Shown here: in pieces, positions 1 to 8,235 of the stretch
Layout of the letters: the number at the start of each line of letters is the position of its first letter
How positions within the stretch are numbered: the first letter of the stretch is position 1
Assembly (NCBI GenBank): GCA_027338645.1
Contig: DAHWSH010000028.1
Coordinates: forward strand, 1 to 36,201
Length of the DNA: 36,201 nucleotides
DNA from: JAJZIH01 sp021785265
GTDB taxonomy: Bacteria > Pseudomonadota > Gammaproteobacteria > JAKAQQ01
Direction: 5' to 3'
Made by a program: the position numbers and the translations under genes
Notes under the pieces: generated by a model
The model's database searches: none
What the model was told of the DNA's origin: nothing
The model's input: only the letters and a program-made list of their open reading frames with translations

Positions 1-547
1 ATGGCCTGTTCTCCCATGCCACCACGAAATCACCGGCCGCATCCATCGCGACCGAGGGTGACTCATTGTCCCCGGTTATCGTGCTCACCAAGAGGGCACT
101 GCCCTCAGGCGTTCCGGCGGACGAATAGCGCTGTGCATAAATCTCGGCGCTGCCCGAAGACGGCCTGTTCTCCCACGCCACCACGAAATCGCCGGCCGCA
201 TCCATCGCGACCGAGGGTAAGAAATTTCTTCCTGATACGGAACTCACGAGGAAGGCACTGCCCTCGCTTGCGCTCGGCGCCAAATAGCGCTGTGCATAGA
301 TCTCTTCGCTGCTCGACGAGTAGCTTAACCACGCCGCCACGAAATCACCCTGGACATCCATCGCGACTTTCCCATCTATAACACGGCCACCGGGCTCGAC
401 CACGATGGGAGTGACACCGATGATGCCACCGACCGCGCCACCGGATCCGGAGCCCGCATGGGCCCAGGGTGAAGCGGCGAGTGCCATGGCCACGGCCACG
501 GCCACGGCCACGGGTGAAGTCTGAACAGGGTGCAACTTGCGCTTCAT
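1..547 (-). CDS. Secreted repeat protein, N-terminal part (cut by window edge)
   Basis: The frame is open from ATG at 547 to the window edge (182 codons, no stop). AGGAG at 556-560 lies a good distance upstream and supports this start. The N-terminus reads MKRKLHPVQT, then a Val-Ala run and MALAASPWAHA, a clear Sec signal peptide with cleavage near AHA. From about residue 60 the protein has about 52-53-residue repeats built on VAMDAAGDFVVAWENRP and IYAQRYSSAGTPEGS. The repeats are also visible as a 156-159-bp DNA period. Such repeats are known from large exported proteins with FG-GAP/beta-propeller-like architecture; the exact fold here is inferred. Two full units and the start of a third are visible. 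The Val-Ala run is encoded by four tandem GGCCAC hexamers (plus-strand 488-511), which could vary in copy number without shifting frame. Ligand and role are unknown. Confidence 0.8.
   Translation of the reverse strand, partial: MKRKLHPVQTSPVAVAVAVAMALAASPWAHAGSGSGGAVGGIIGVTPIVVEPGGRVIDGKVAMDVQGDFVAAWLSYSSSSEEIYAQRYLAPSASEGSAFLVSSVSGRNFLPSVAMDAAGDFVVAWENRPSSGSAEIYAQRYSSAGTPEGSALLVSTITGDNESPSVAMDAAGDFVVAWENRP
488..511. repeat. Hexanucleotide microsatellite in a signal peptide
   Basis: Four perfect tandem copies of GGCCAC on the plus strand (GTGGCC on the coding strand) encode the Val-Ala core of the signal peptide of the repeat protein at 1-547. Copy-number changes would add or remove two hydrophobic residues and keep the frame. 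Confidence 0.8.
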
Positions 548-908
548 GTGAGATACTCCTGAAAGCAAGATATCGGCAAAAGCATATTTCGCTGCTACGT
601 GAGCCCGCTGGGCGAGATAAAAGGATTGCCGATCTGTCTTGTGGTCGTTTCCATCGGTGGTATGATCAGGCGGTTTTTTAATAATCGTGGCGATTGGCTG
701 GATTGATTCCTCACGTAAAAGTATCACAACACTCCCAAAAGTCAACCTGTCACCTCCCCCCACCGTCCGAAGCTCCCGTCCATCCGCGCCCCTCGCCGAT
801 CGCCCGCCTCCGATCTCCAGCGATTCCGGGCCCGATGGACCGACTGCACGGCAACTCCTTACTTTTCCTGATAAAATCAGTTTATCCCACACCGACCGGT
901 CTTCTGCC
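548..908. other. Intergenic region between divergent genes
   Basis: This stretch of about 360 bp is more AT-rich than its surroundings. It holds the ribosome binding site of the minus-strand repeat protein (near 556-560). On the plus strand an extended -10-like element, TG-A-TAAAAT (869-877), lies about 30 nt before the likely start at 909; no convincing -35 is seen. The frame is open upstream from 687, but that part is Pro/Ser-rich with no protein-like pattern, so I treat it as non-coding. Confidence 0.45.
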
Positions 909-1418
909 GTGCCCGCAACCCGCGCCCCCGATACGGAAATCCTCTTCAATGACTATCGCCTGATCCCCGTGTTCCGGTCGACCACCCCGGAACAGCGTGC
1001 GGAGGTGGTCGATTTCTGGTTACGAGAAGGGGCGCTCAAGAATCGTCCCATCGCCGAGCAACGGGCCTTCGAACTGGCGTACCTGATCCGCGACCGACAA
1101 GGGATGCTGGCTGGCGTCTCGACGGCCCAGCTGGCACCTGCACCGGGGCCTGACGGACAGCCCGCCTACTTCCTGCGAACCTTCATCCGGCCGGCCGACC
1201 GTACACCCGGTCTCCCACAGCGCGTGATCCGGGAGACCTGGCAGTTGCTCAAACGGCGAACCCCCCCGGACGGGCCCCAGGGCGCCTATCTCGTGGGCGA
1301 GAATCCGAAGCTCAAGCGTCCCGGCATGCAAGAGCAGCTCGCCCGACGTGGCTGGGATTATCTCGGCCTCAATGCCAAAGGGTTGCCGGTCTGGGGAAAA
1401 CCCTTCTCCCGAAGCTGA
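909..1418 (+). CDS. Hypothetical protein, possible GNAT-like fold
   Basis: I do not recognise a family with certainty. Starting at GTG 909 gives 169 residues (TEILFNDYRLIPVFR near the N-terminus). The frame is open further upstream, to 687, but that extension is Pro/Ser-rich and overlaps the promoter-like TAAAAT at 872-877, so the shorter start is preferred. The central part (ELAYLIRDRQGMLAGVSTAQ, then YFLRTFIRPADRTPGLPQRV) alternates hydrophobic strands and helices in a way reminiscent of acyl-CoA N-acyltransferases. No decisive acetyl-CoA motif is visible. There is no signal peptide or membrane segment, so it is probably cytoplasmic. The gene stands alone, convergent with the membrane protein at 1452-1892. 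Confidence 0.5.
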   Translation: MPATRAPDTEILFNDYRLIPVFRSTTPEQRAEVVDFWLREGALKNRPIAEQRAFELAYLIRDRQGMLAGVSTAQLAPAPGPDGQPAYFLRTFIRPADRTPGLPQRVIRETWQLLKRRTPPDGPQGAYLVGENPKLKRPGMQEQLARRGWDYLGLNAKGLPVWGKPFSRS

Positions 1419-1451
1419 CCCGCCCGGTAGGGGATCCCCGGGTTCGTGGAT

Positions 1452-1892
1452 TCAGGTCGCAGTCTCGAGCCTGTGGCGGAAGCCCGTGATCTGGCTCCAG
1501 TAGAGGATCCAACAGACGAAGCCGGCGAGTGAGGTCAAGAGGGACAAAAATGGAACCAGGGAGACTGCGGCCAGTATGCTCATCGCAAGACCGATGCCGC
1601 CACCAAAACCGGATCCCTCGAGTCCACGGGTCTCGAACTCGGTCTTGAGGGAATCGCGGATATAGATCACGACAAAGAAGTTCCAGACCAGGTTGAAAAA
1701 AGGAATCAGCAGAAGAAAAACCAGACCGGGCGACATTTTCCGGTTGGCGGGTGAAACCGCGTTCAGGGTTTTCATCAAGGAGACAAGGTAGAGAATGGCG
1801 ACCGTGAGTGCGGCCAGCCCAATGATGAGGCCAAAGAGCAGGCCCATACCGGTCAAAAACATCCAGGGTGAAAATCCGTGGGAAATCATCAT
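1452..1892 (-). CDS. Small four-helix membrane protein
   Basis: This 146-residue protein has about four hydrophobic segments: residues 10-40, 55-80, 100-115 and 118-135. The loop after the first segment reads SLMKTLNAVSPANRKMSPG, followed by LVFLLLIPFFNLVWNFFVVI, a pattern seen in small uncharacterised inner-membrane proteins (DUF4328-like is a guess). The start has two adjacent ATGs (1892 and 1889) with GGAGAA a few bases upstream. It is a single-gene unit facing away from the binding-protein gene at 2158. Function unknown. Confidence 0.6.
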   Translation of the reverse strand: MMISHGFSPWMFLTGMGLLFGLIIGLAALTVAILYLVSLMKTLNAVSPANRKMSPGLVFLLLIPFFNLVWNFFVVIYIRDSLKTEFETRGLEGSGFGGGIGLAMSILAAVSLVPFLSLLTSLAGFVCWILYWSQITGFRHRLETAT

Positions 1893-2157
1893 AGAGGTTC
1901 TCCGTTCAAGGGATTAAAGGTGGAATCAGGCCAAGGCCCGGTGGAACATCGAGCCTCTCTTCGTTCCCGTCCTTCTGTTCCGGACTCTTGAGGTGGCCCA
2001 CCGTTTTTTTCATCCCTTTTTTACACCACCTGCCTCGAGCCATGCAAGCCCCACGATCTGCACTTAGGCTTACAATGAACCTGTTTTCGCTTTCCCGCTC
2101 CACCCAAGGTCCTTTCGCCTCGATTCCTTCTTGCAGGAGGGCCCTTTAGATTGGGAT

Positions 2158-2982
2158 ATGGACACCCCAGAAACCCGACCCATGCCCACCCCGCCCGAGC
2201 GCATCGTCTGCCTGACCGAAGAGACCACCGAGACCCTCTACCTTTTGGGCGAGGATCGAAGAATCGTCGGCATCTCGGGATACACGGTCCGACCGGCACG
2301 CGCACGGCGCGAAAAACCCCGGGTTTCGGCATTCACCCACGCCAAAGTCGACCGGATCCTGGCCCTTGAGCCGGATCTGGTTCTCGGTTTCTCCGATCTC
2401 CAGGCGGGCATTGCCGAATCGCTCGTCCGGGAGGGCCTCGAGGTCCACATTTTCAACCAGCGTGACGTCGCGGGCATCTTGGCCATGATCACGACCTTGG
2501 GTGCCCTGGTCGGCTGTCCGGAGCGGGCCCGTGACCTCGTCCGCCAGCTCGAGGGTGGGCTCGACGAGATCCGCCGGGCAACCCGACTCTGGCCCCGGCA
2601 TCCCACCGTCTACTTCGAGGAATGGGATGATCCCCTGATCTCGGGGATCGGATGGGTCTCCGAACTGATCGAAATCGCCGGCGGTCGCGACTCCTTCGGC
2701 GATCAGGCCCGGCAAGGCCTGGCCAAGAACCGCATTATTGCGGATCCGGCCCAGGTCGTTGCAGCAGATCCCGAAATCATCCTGGCTTCCTGGTGCGGCA
2801 AGAAATTCCGCCCCGAGCATCTCGTGGCTCGTCCGGGGTTCGCCGCCATCCGGGCCGTCGCCTCGGGATGGATCCACGAAATCCCCTCAAGCGAGATCCT
2901 GCAACCCGGTCCTGCCGCACTGACCGATGGAGTCCAGAGGATCCACGAGCTTTTCGGACGTTGGGTCGCCCGTTACGCCTGA
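2158..2982 (+). CDS. BtuF-like cobalamin/metal-chelate binding protein without a signal peptide
   Basis: The 274-residue product has the class III periplasmic binding-protein pattern: RIVCLTEETTETLYLLGEDR at the start, then IVGISGYT, VDRILALEPDLVLGFSDL and, late, AADPEIILASWCGKKF. This matches the cobalamin-binding proteins related to BtuF. There is no signal peptide or lipobox, unlike true BtuF, so this variant may be cytoplasmic; many bacteria encode such signal-less homologues near metabolic genes. ATG 2158 is taken as the start. An in-frame TTG at 2131 and an AGGAGG at 2135-2140 (too far from 2158) leave the start uncertain. No permease or ATPase is adjacent. The 3' end overlaps the convergent gene by 10 nt. 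Confidence 0.7.
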   Translation: MDTPETRPMPTPPERIVCLTEETTETLYLLGEDRRIVGISGYTVRPARARREKPRVSAFTHAKVDRILALEPDLVLGFSDLQAGIAESLVREGLEVHIFNQRDVAGILAMITTLGALVGCPERARDLVRQLEGGLDEIRRATRLWPRHPTVYFEEWDDPLISGIGWVSELIEIAGGRDSFGDQARQGLAKNRIIADPAQVVAADPEIILASWCGKKFRPEHLVARPGFAAIRAVASGWIHEIPSSEILQPGPAALTDGVQRIHELFGRWVARYA

Positions 2983-4073
2983 TCGGTCACCACCCCGGCT
3001 GCTGTCCCGACCGCAAGATGGGCGGAGCGTCGGATCTCATCCGGGCCCATGCGTCGGCATCCGAACGCAATGCGCGCCGGATCTTCCCGCCGTTCGAGGA
3101 ATCCCGCCTGCCAGAGCCGGTGGAGATGGGCGAGCGCTTCGCCGAAGGCGAAGACCAGTTCATGGTCGCTGAGATTTCGTTCGAAAAGTACGGGAACCAT
3201 GTCGGAGGCGGTCGCAAAGCTGCCGGACAGGGCCGTCAAGAGTCGGGCGAGACGTTCCTCGTGATGGCTGAGGAGTTCCCCGACGCGCGCCCGGGCTCCA
3301 CGGAAAGGTCGCCCGTGGGAAGGCAGGATGAGGGTCTCGTCGCTCAAGTTCCGGAAGCGGGCGAGCGCCGCCAGAAAATCGCCCAAGGGATCACCCTCCG
3401 GTTCGAGGGTGAAAACCGAGATGTTGCTCGAGATGGAGGGCAGTAGAAGATCCCCGGAAATCAAGACCGACGTTTCCGGACAGTGAAAAAACGCGTGTTC
3501 CGGGCTGTGCCCGGCCCCGGTCCCGACCTGCCAGACCGGCCCGAGCTGAAGAAGTCCTCCGGCCTCGATCCGTCTCAGGGAAGTCGGGAGGTGGGGCACC
3601 GCCCGCACATAGAACCGGGCCCGCCCCTCGAAGGAGGCCAACTCCCGTTCACTCGCCCCATGCTTGGCGTAGAAACGACCGAGCGTGGCCGCATCGGCCG
3701 GTGGACTCCGGCCCTGGATGAGGCAAGCCCCCAGATACTCGGCCAGGGTCATCCGGAGCGGAACCTCGAGCCGGTCGCAGAGCCAATGGGCCAGACCGAT
3801 GTGATCCGGATGGAGATGGCTCACGATCACCGCCACCGCCTGTTCGCCGGCGAGCGGTCCTGCAATGAGTGTTGACCAGGCGTCCCGGGTGGGTCCGGTA
3901 TCCATGCCCGTATCGAGGAGTGCGTAACGTTTCCTCTCCTCGTCGCGGAGGATCCAGAGATTTACATGATCGAGGGCCAGAGGCAGAGGCATCCGGACCC
4001 ACAAGACCCCGGGGGCGATTTCAAGCGCCGAACCGGGAGCCGGGGGCTCCCGGTCCAGGATCTCGAGACTCAT
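2973..4073 (-). CDS. Metallo-beta-lactamase-fold hydrolase
   Basis: The 366-residue protein carries the metal-binding motif HLHPDH (His86, His88, Asp90, His91), then GAGHSPEH, SGDLLL and PSHGRPF. These are the successive metal ligands of the MBL superfamily. A C-terminal helical tail (from about residue 280) resembles the winged-helix extension found in several MBL-fold thioesterase or glyoxalase-like proteins. The start at ATG 4073 (MSLEILDREPPAPG) is chosen because the open frame upstream is a shadow of the DsbG-like gene. It lies 40 nt downstream of that gene on the same strand and is probably co-transcribed. Its substrate is unknown; the family includes glutathione thioesterases, lactonases and others. 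Confidence 0.8.
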   Translation of the reverse strand: MSLEILDREPPAPGSALEIAPGVLWVRMPLPLALDHVNLWILRDEERKRYALLDTGMDTGPTRDAWSTLIAGPLAGEQAVAVIVSHLHPDHIGLAHWLCDRLEVPLRMTLAEYLGACLIQGRSPPADAATLGRFYAKHGASERELASFEGRARFYVRAVPHLPTSLRRIEAGGLLQLGPVWQVGTGAGHSPEHAFFHCPETSVLISGDLLLPSISSNISVFTLEPEGDPLGDFLAALARFRNLSDETLILPSHGRPFRGARARVGELLSHHEERLARLLTALSGSFATASDMVPVLFERNLSDHELVFAFGEALAHLHRLWQAGFLERREDPARIAFGCRRMGPDEIRRSAHLAVGTAAGVVTDQA

Positions 4074-4113
4074 CGGGGGAAACGGGAAGCGGGGGATGAC
4101 CCGGACGCCGTCA

Positions 4114-4929
4114 TCACGGCTTCCCGGCGAGACCGAGGAGATGGGGCAGCTCACTCTCGGGCGGAACACCGCTCGTGAGGTGGAGCCCCGCTCCTGGTGA
4201 GCGGACGATGATTCCAGGCGTTCCTTGGAACCCGAGCCAGCCGAACAGCAAGGTAGTGTCTCGGATGGCCTCAAACGTCCGGGGCTGGATCTTGCTCCGC
4301 GGCAAGGGTGGCAAGCCGCCTTGGGCGAAGTGCGCTTCGAGGGTGTTGTAGGCGATCTCCGGCTCTCGGCTCTGCAGGATTCTCGCGGCCTTGCCGAGGC
4401 TGCTCCGGGCCAGTACCGCAACAAAGAGGTAGCGCATCTGCAGGCCATCCTTGAAAAGGGGTTTCACCCATTGCCAGAGGTGATGGCAGTAGACGCAGTT
4501 CGGATCGACCATGGCATAGACGATGGTCCGGGGGTGGGGGTCACCCTCGGCCACCCAAGGCAGGTGGGCAAGCCGGTTCCAGACTCCGCCCCGGACCAGA
4601 TATCGGTCGAGGAAGCGGGCGGTGAGATTCGTGCCGTGGGCATCGATCAGGTTGCCCATGAGGATTCCACGACCCGCTCCGACCGAGTAGACGAGTGCCC
4701 GATGCATGCCGGACTCGATCACATAACCCTCGATACCGAGCCCGGTCGGAAAACGGCGGACGACCCGAACCCCCATCCGGTTGAAGAGCCGGAGCGTGGG
4801 TTTTGAAGCGAGAGGAGCGGCCCATGCCCCGGGGCCGGACAGCACGAGGCCCAGGAAGAGGGCCAAAAGCATCCGGTACCGGCCGGTCGGACAGACAGCA
4901 GCTGAGCTCTGGTCAATCGGCATCTGCAT
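4114..4929 (-). CDS. DsbG/DsbC-like periplasmic thiol:disulfide protein
   Basis: From ATG 4929 the product is 271 residues: an N-region ending RYR, a hydrophobic core MLLALFLGLVLSGPG and the cleavage motif AWA-AP, i.e. a Sec signal peptide. An N-terminal domain typical of DsbG-like dimers follows. The thioredoxin-fold active site is DPNCVYCHHLW (Cys145, Cys148), and the cis-proline region GTPGIIV is visible near the end. Known relatives isomerise or reduce protein disulfides in the periplasm. ATG 4872 is an alternative start that would begin directly at the signal peptide. A TATACT -10-like element (4951-4956, minus strand) lies in the 52-nt gap after the upstream gamma-glutamyltransferase-like gene, so it may have its own promoter. 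Neither start has a clear Shine-Dalgarno. Confidence 0.8.
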   Translation of the reverse strand: MQMPIDQSSAAVCPTGRYRMLLALFLGLVLSGPGAWAAPLASKPTLRLFNRMGVRVVRRFPTGLGIEGYVIESGMHRALVYSVGAGRGILMGNLIDAHGTNLTARFLDRYLVRGGVWNRLAHLPWVAEGDPHPRTIVYAMVDPNCVYCHHLWQWVKPLFKDGLQMRYLFVAVLARSSLGKAARILQSREPEIAYNTLEAHFAQGGLPPLPRSKIQPRTFEAIRDTTLLFGWLGFQGTPGIIVRSPGAGLHLTSGVPPESELPHLLGLAGKP

Positions 4930-4981
4930 CACCGGATCGAGGAGGCGGCCAGTATACGACAGCCCGACCTCTGCGTCCTCG

Positions 4982-6520
4982 CTACCAGCCGGCTGCCTGG
5001 CCATCGGCGCGGGAATCGGATCCGGCCACAAAGCCCCCCTCCGCCTTCCGCAGGATCACCTGGGCGCGTCCAAAGCCGTCGGTCGATTCCGCACGGACGA
5101 CATCGTGCCCGCGCCGAACCAGTTCGTGCAGGGTCGCCTCCGGAAAATCCGGTTCGACGGCAACCCGCACTCCGCCGTCCCACCTCCACCGCGGCCGGTC
5201 GACGGCCGCCTGGGGCAGGTCACCCCAATCGACCAGCCACTGGACCAGCTGGAGGTGCCCCTGTGGCTGCATGAAGCCGCCCATGACGCCGAAGGGCCCC
5301 CAGGGTTGCCCGTCCCGCATGAGAAATCCGGGCATGAGCGTGTGGTAGCTGCGTCGGCCACCACCGACCCGGTTGGGATGCCCATCTTTCCGGCTGAAGC
5401 AGAGTGCCCGGTTGGATAGCGCGATCCCGGTTCCCGGAACCACGACCCCGGATCCGAAACCCATGTAGTTGGACTGGATGAAGCTCACCATGAATCCCGA
5501 CCGGTCCGCTGCCGCGAGCAAGACGGTTCCGCCAAGGTAGGGGGCATCGGGCACGAAAGGTCTTGCACGACCCTGGATTCCGGCCGCCTGCTCGCGGAGA
5601 TGTGCGGGGTCGATGAGTCCCGTGACGGAGGGGCAGTCCCGGGGATCGCCGACCTGACCCAAGGCTTCGGCAAAAGCACACTTGAGGGCCTCGATACTTT
5701 CGTGCAGCACCTGACCGGGATCCTGGGGGGATCTCGTAGACAGGATCCCTAAAGCTTCGAGCGCCACGATGCCCTGGCTGTTCGGGGGCAGTTCGCAGAT
5801 CTCACAACCGTGGTAGGGAACCGAGAGCGGATCCACCCAGAGACTTCGATGCGCGGCCAAGTCCGAGGCTCGGAGTGCACCGCCCGCCGTCTTTGCCGCG
5901 TGGTCGATGCGCTCGGCAATCGATCCCGTGTAAAAATCCTCCCCCCGGCTCTCTGCGATCCGTTCGAGGGTCGAGGCCAGCTCCGGGCAGCGCCAGACGG
6001 CACCCGGTCGAGGCACGAAACCGGCCGGGAGGAAGGTCTTCTGCCAGTCCGAGAAGGCCGGATCCTTGAAACGTCCAGCCGCCTTGTGCCAGAAGCGGGC
6101 CACCACGGGAGAGAGCGGAAAACCGTCTCGGGCATAACCCACTGCCGGCTCGAACAGTTGCCGGAAGGGCAAGCGTCCGAAGCGTTCGTGGAGATCGGCC
6201 CAGGCCCGGGGAGCGCCCGGCACCATGACGGGGCACCAGCCGCTTTCCGGCCACGGCGACTTCATCCCGGGCAGGGGCGAGGCTTCGGGCAGTGCGCCCG
6301 ATCCGTTCAATCCCCAAAGCCGCTTCCCATCAAAGACCAGGGCGAAGGCATCGGAGCCCAGGCCATTACTGGTCGGTTCGACCACCGTCAGGGTGATCGC
6401 GGAGGCCAGGGCGGCATCCACGGCATTCCCTCCCGCGCGGAGCATGGAAAGACCCGCTTGTGCCGCCAGCGGTTGGGACGTGGCGACGATGCCCCGCTCT
6501 GCATGGATGCTCGATCGCAT
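4982..6520 (-). CDS. Gamma-glutamyltransferase-family hydrolase (YwrD/oxamate amidohydrolase type)
   Basis: The 512-residue protein starts with GIVATSQPLAAQAGLSMLRA and GGNAVDAALASAITLTVVEP, the hallmark N-terminus of the gamma-glutamyltransferase Ntn-hydrolase family. The self-processing site is probably Thr332 in the context YLGGTVLLAA, followed by the conserved SFIQSNYMGFGSG and PGTGIALSNR. This form lacks the TTH motif of classical GGT and is closer to the YwrD/HpxW branch. No signal peptide is visible, so it is probably cytoplasmic. It starts 6 nt after the symporter stop, so the two are almost certainly one transcript. With the M20 amidohydrolase upstream, this suggests uptake and hydrolysis of an amide or gamma-glutamyl compound. 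Confidence 0.85.
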   Translation of the reverse strand: MRSSIHAERGIVATSQPLAAQAGLSMLRAGGNAVDAALASAITLTVVEPTSNGLGSDAFALVFDGKRLWGLNGSGALPEASPLPGMKSPWPESGWCPVMVPGAPRAWADLHERFGRLPFRQLFEPAVGYARDGFPLSPVVARFWHKAAGRFKDPAFSDWQKTFLPAGFVPRPGAVWRCPELASTLERIAESRGEDFYTGSIAERIDHAAKTAGGALRASDLAAHRSLWVDPLSVPYHGCEICELPPNSQGIVALEALGILSTRSPQDPGQVLHESIEALKCAFAEALGQVGDPRDCPSVTGLIDPAHLREQAAGIQGRARPFVPDAPYLGGTVLLAAADRSGFMVSFIQSNYMGFGSGVVVPGTGIALSNRALCFSRKDGHPNRVGGGRRSYHTLMPGFLMRDGQPWGPFGVMGGFMQPQGHLQLVQWLVDWGDLPQAAVDRPRWRWDGGVRVAVEPDFPEATLHELVRRGHDVVRAESTDGFGRAQVILRKAEGGFVAGSDSRADGQAAGW

Positions 6521-6526
6521 GGTGGC

Positions 6527-8014
6527 TCAGCCTTGTGTCGGTCGGCTGGCCAGAGGCCTTGGCGGACTACCGGTCGACCCTCGGATCCGGACAGCGCCGG
6601 TCACGAGCAGGAGGACCACCACGTTCAGAGCAAACGCCAGAAGACCGACGTTGACATCGGCCAATGGCTGCGGGAGGATGCGCTGCTCCCAGCGAATGGG
6701 GGCTCCGCCGAAGGAAAAGAGGGTGAGGGCAATCACGCCCACGGATCCACCCGCCCAGACCGCACACCGGGGAACCGGGTTATGGGGCAGGAGGCTGGCC
6801 CAAAGGGCTGGCGCAAGCTGGGTCACATAGCCGTACCCGAGGAGCAGGAGCAACACGATACCTTGTCCACTCCAGCGCTCGAAGAGGATGGCGGCTCCCG
6901 CGATGAAAGGGACGAGCGCGCGGGCCAACAGGTTGAGCCGCTCCTCGTTCCACCGGGGCAGGCAGGGACCGGCCACATTGCGCGCAAACTGGGTCGCAAT
7001 CGCGAGCAGCAGCATGGAACCGGGGACCACTGCCGAAAGCAGTCCGGCCCCCCCGATCAGGCCGAGCATCCAGCCGGGCAAGGTGTGTGCCGCGGCGGCA
7101 AGCAAGGCGAGATCGTGGTTGGGGAGCCCCGGCAGAATGACGAGCGCTGCAAACCCGGCCAGGAGCGCAAACAGCAGGACGAGTTGATAGAGCGGCAGGA
7201 AAATCGCATTCTTGCGGAACAGGTCCTCGTCCCGGGCCGCATAGATTGAACCAAAGGTATGGGGCCAGAGGTAGAAACCCAAGACCGAAAGCAAAACCGT
7301 CGAACCGAACCAGACGGGGTTGAGGCCGACTGCAGGCAGTTTGAGAAAACCGGGATGATGGCGCGCAATCGTCCGGAACAGGGGTCCGATTCCGCCGCTC
7401 GCATGGACGGGAAGGAAGAGCCCCAGGAAGACCACGGTGGCAAGGAGGACCAGATCTTTGATGGCCGCGGTCCATGCCGCAGCCCGAATGCCCGAGGCCA
7501 TCACGTAGACGGTGAGCGCAAGCGTGCCGAGGAGCACGGCCACGAAGGATCCGACCCGTCCGGCGGTCGTCACTTCCACGATGAGCCCGAGGCCCTCGAG
7601 CTGAAGAGCCAGGTAGGGAAACATGGCGAGAATACCCACGAGGGCGACTCCGAAGCCGAGCGCTTGGCTGTCATACTTGGCCACAAAGAAATCGGTCTGG
7701 GAATAGAGCTTGCGGGTTCTCGCAAAACGCCAGATGGGAGGGAGCAGCCAGTAGCCGAGCCCGTAGGCCAAAGCTCCATAGGCGATGATGTAATAGGATG
7801 GCCCCCCATAACCGTAGGCCCATCCGCTCGCCCCGAGAAAGGTAAAGGTGGTGTAGATCTCTCCCGCGAGGAGGAAAAAGATCAAAAACCCGCCGAAACC
7901 GCGACGGCCGACCGTCCACTGCTCGAGGTTCATGACGCGGCCACGGCGAGCCGCGAGGCCAAGGCCCAAAACCCCGAACCAAACGGCCGCCAGAATGACG
8001 ACGGCGGTGTTCAC
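6527..8014 (-). CDS. Sodium:solute symporter family transporter
   Basis: The 495-residue protein has about 13 hydrophobic segments typical of the SSS family. It carries the conserved start NLEQWTVGRRGFGGFLIFFL, then EIYTTFTFLGASGWAYGYG and the signature around VVPGSMLLLAIATQFARNV. It should import a small organic solute with Na+ (or H+). The start is GTG 8014, which overlaps the TGA of the DUF3311 gene (GTGA), indicating translational coupling. DUF3311 proteins are regularly paired with SSS transporters such as the YhdT-PanF type. The substrate cannot be read from the sequence; the flanking amidohydrolase and gamma-glutamyltransferase-like enzyme point to an N-acyl amino acid, peptide or amide. 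Confidence 0.88.
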   Translation of the reverse strand: MNTAVVILAAVWFGVLGLGLAARRGRVMNLEQWTVGRRGFGGFLIFFLLAGEIYTTFTFLGASGWAYGYGGPSYYIIAYGALAYGLGYWLLPPIWRFARTRKLYSQTDFFVAKYDSQALGFGVALVGILAMFPYLALQLEGLGLIVEVTTAGRVGSFVAVLLGTLALTVYVMASGIRAAAWTAAIKDLVLLATVVFLGLFLPVHASGGIGPLFRTIARHHPGFLKLPAVGLNPVWFGSTVLLSVLGFYLWPHTFGSIYAARDEDLFRKNAIFLPLYQLVLLFALLAGFAALVILPGLPNHDLALLAAAAHTLPGWMLGLIGGAGLLSAVVPGSMLLLAIATQFARNVAGPCLPRWNEERLNLLARALVPFIAGAAILFERWSGQGIVLLLLLGYGYVTQLAPALWASLLPHNPVPRCAVWAGGSVGVIALTLFSFGGAPIRWEQRILPQPLADVNVGLLAFALNVVVLLLVTGAVRIRGSTGSPPRPLASRPTQG

Positions 8015-8235
8015 CGGGGCGTGGATCCGCCCCGTTCAATCCAGTAGACGAGTCCCATGAATCCCGAGGCGAGCGTGGTCCAGAGCAGGACCCAGAAAAG
8101 CAGGAAAGGCAGATCCAGAACCCAGGGGTGAACCTGGTTCAGGAAGAAAGGTCCAACGAGAAGGGCCACCGGGGCCGGGAGCGAAAGGACAACGGCCGTG
8201 ATCCGCCGCCAAGGGAACCGGTCGGGGATCGTCAG
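8011..8235 (-). CDS. DUF3311 small membrane partner of the symporter, non-AUG start
   Basis: This small gene fills the gap between the amidohydrolase and the symporter. The 74-residue product reads DRFPWRRITAVVLSLPAPVA, then a hydrophobic segment, FLNQVHPWVLDLPFLLFWVL and GFMGLVYWIERGG: two membrane helices as in DUF3311 proteins, which accompany SSS transporters. There is no in-frame ATG, GTG or TTG in a sensible place. The best start is CTG at 8235, overlapping the upstream TGA as CTGA and preceded by GAGGAGGGG. ATC at 8229 is the only other codon at a good distance from that ribosome binding site. The stop (8011-8013) overlaps the symporter GTG. Coupling on both sides implies a stoichiometric partner. 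Confidence 0.75.
   Translation of the reverse strand: MTIPDRFPWRRITAVVLSLPAPVALLVGPFFLNQVHPWVLDLPFLLFWVLLWTTLASGFMGLVYWIERGGSTPR

Noticed and set aside
687..908. N-terminal extension of the hypothetical protein at 909
   Set aside because: It is a Pro/Ser-rich frame without structure, covering a promoter-like element, and has no ribosome binding site.
1893..2157. Cobalamin riboswitch before the BtuF-like gene
   Set aside because: No B12-box-like sequence or convincing fold was seen on the plus strand in these 265 bp.
5810..7249. Long plus-strand open frame (479 codons) opposite the gamma-glutamyltransferase-like and symporter genes
   Set aside because: It is antisense to two well-recognised genes, has no family pattern and is rich in Gly/Arg/Glu as expected for a shadow frame in GC-rich DNA.
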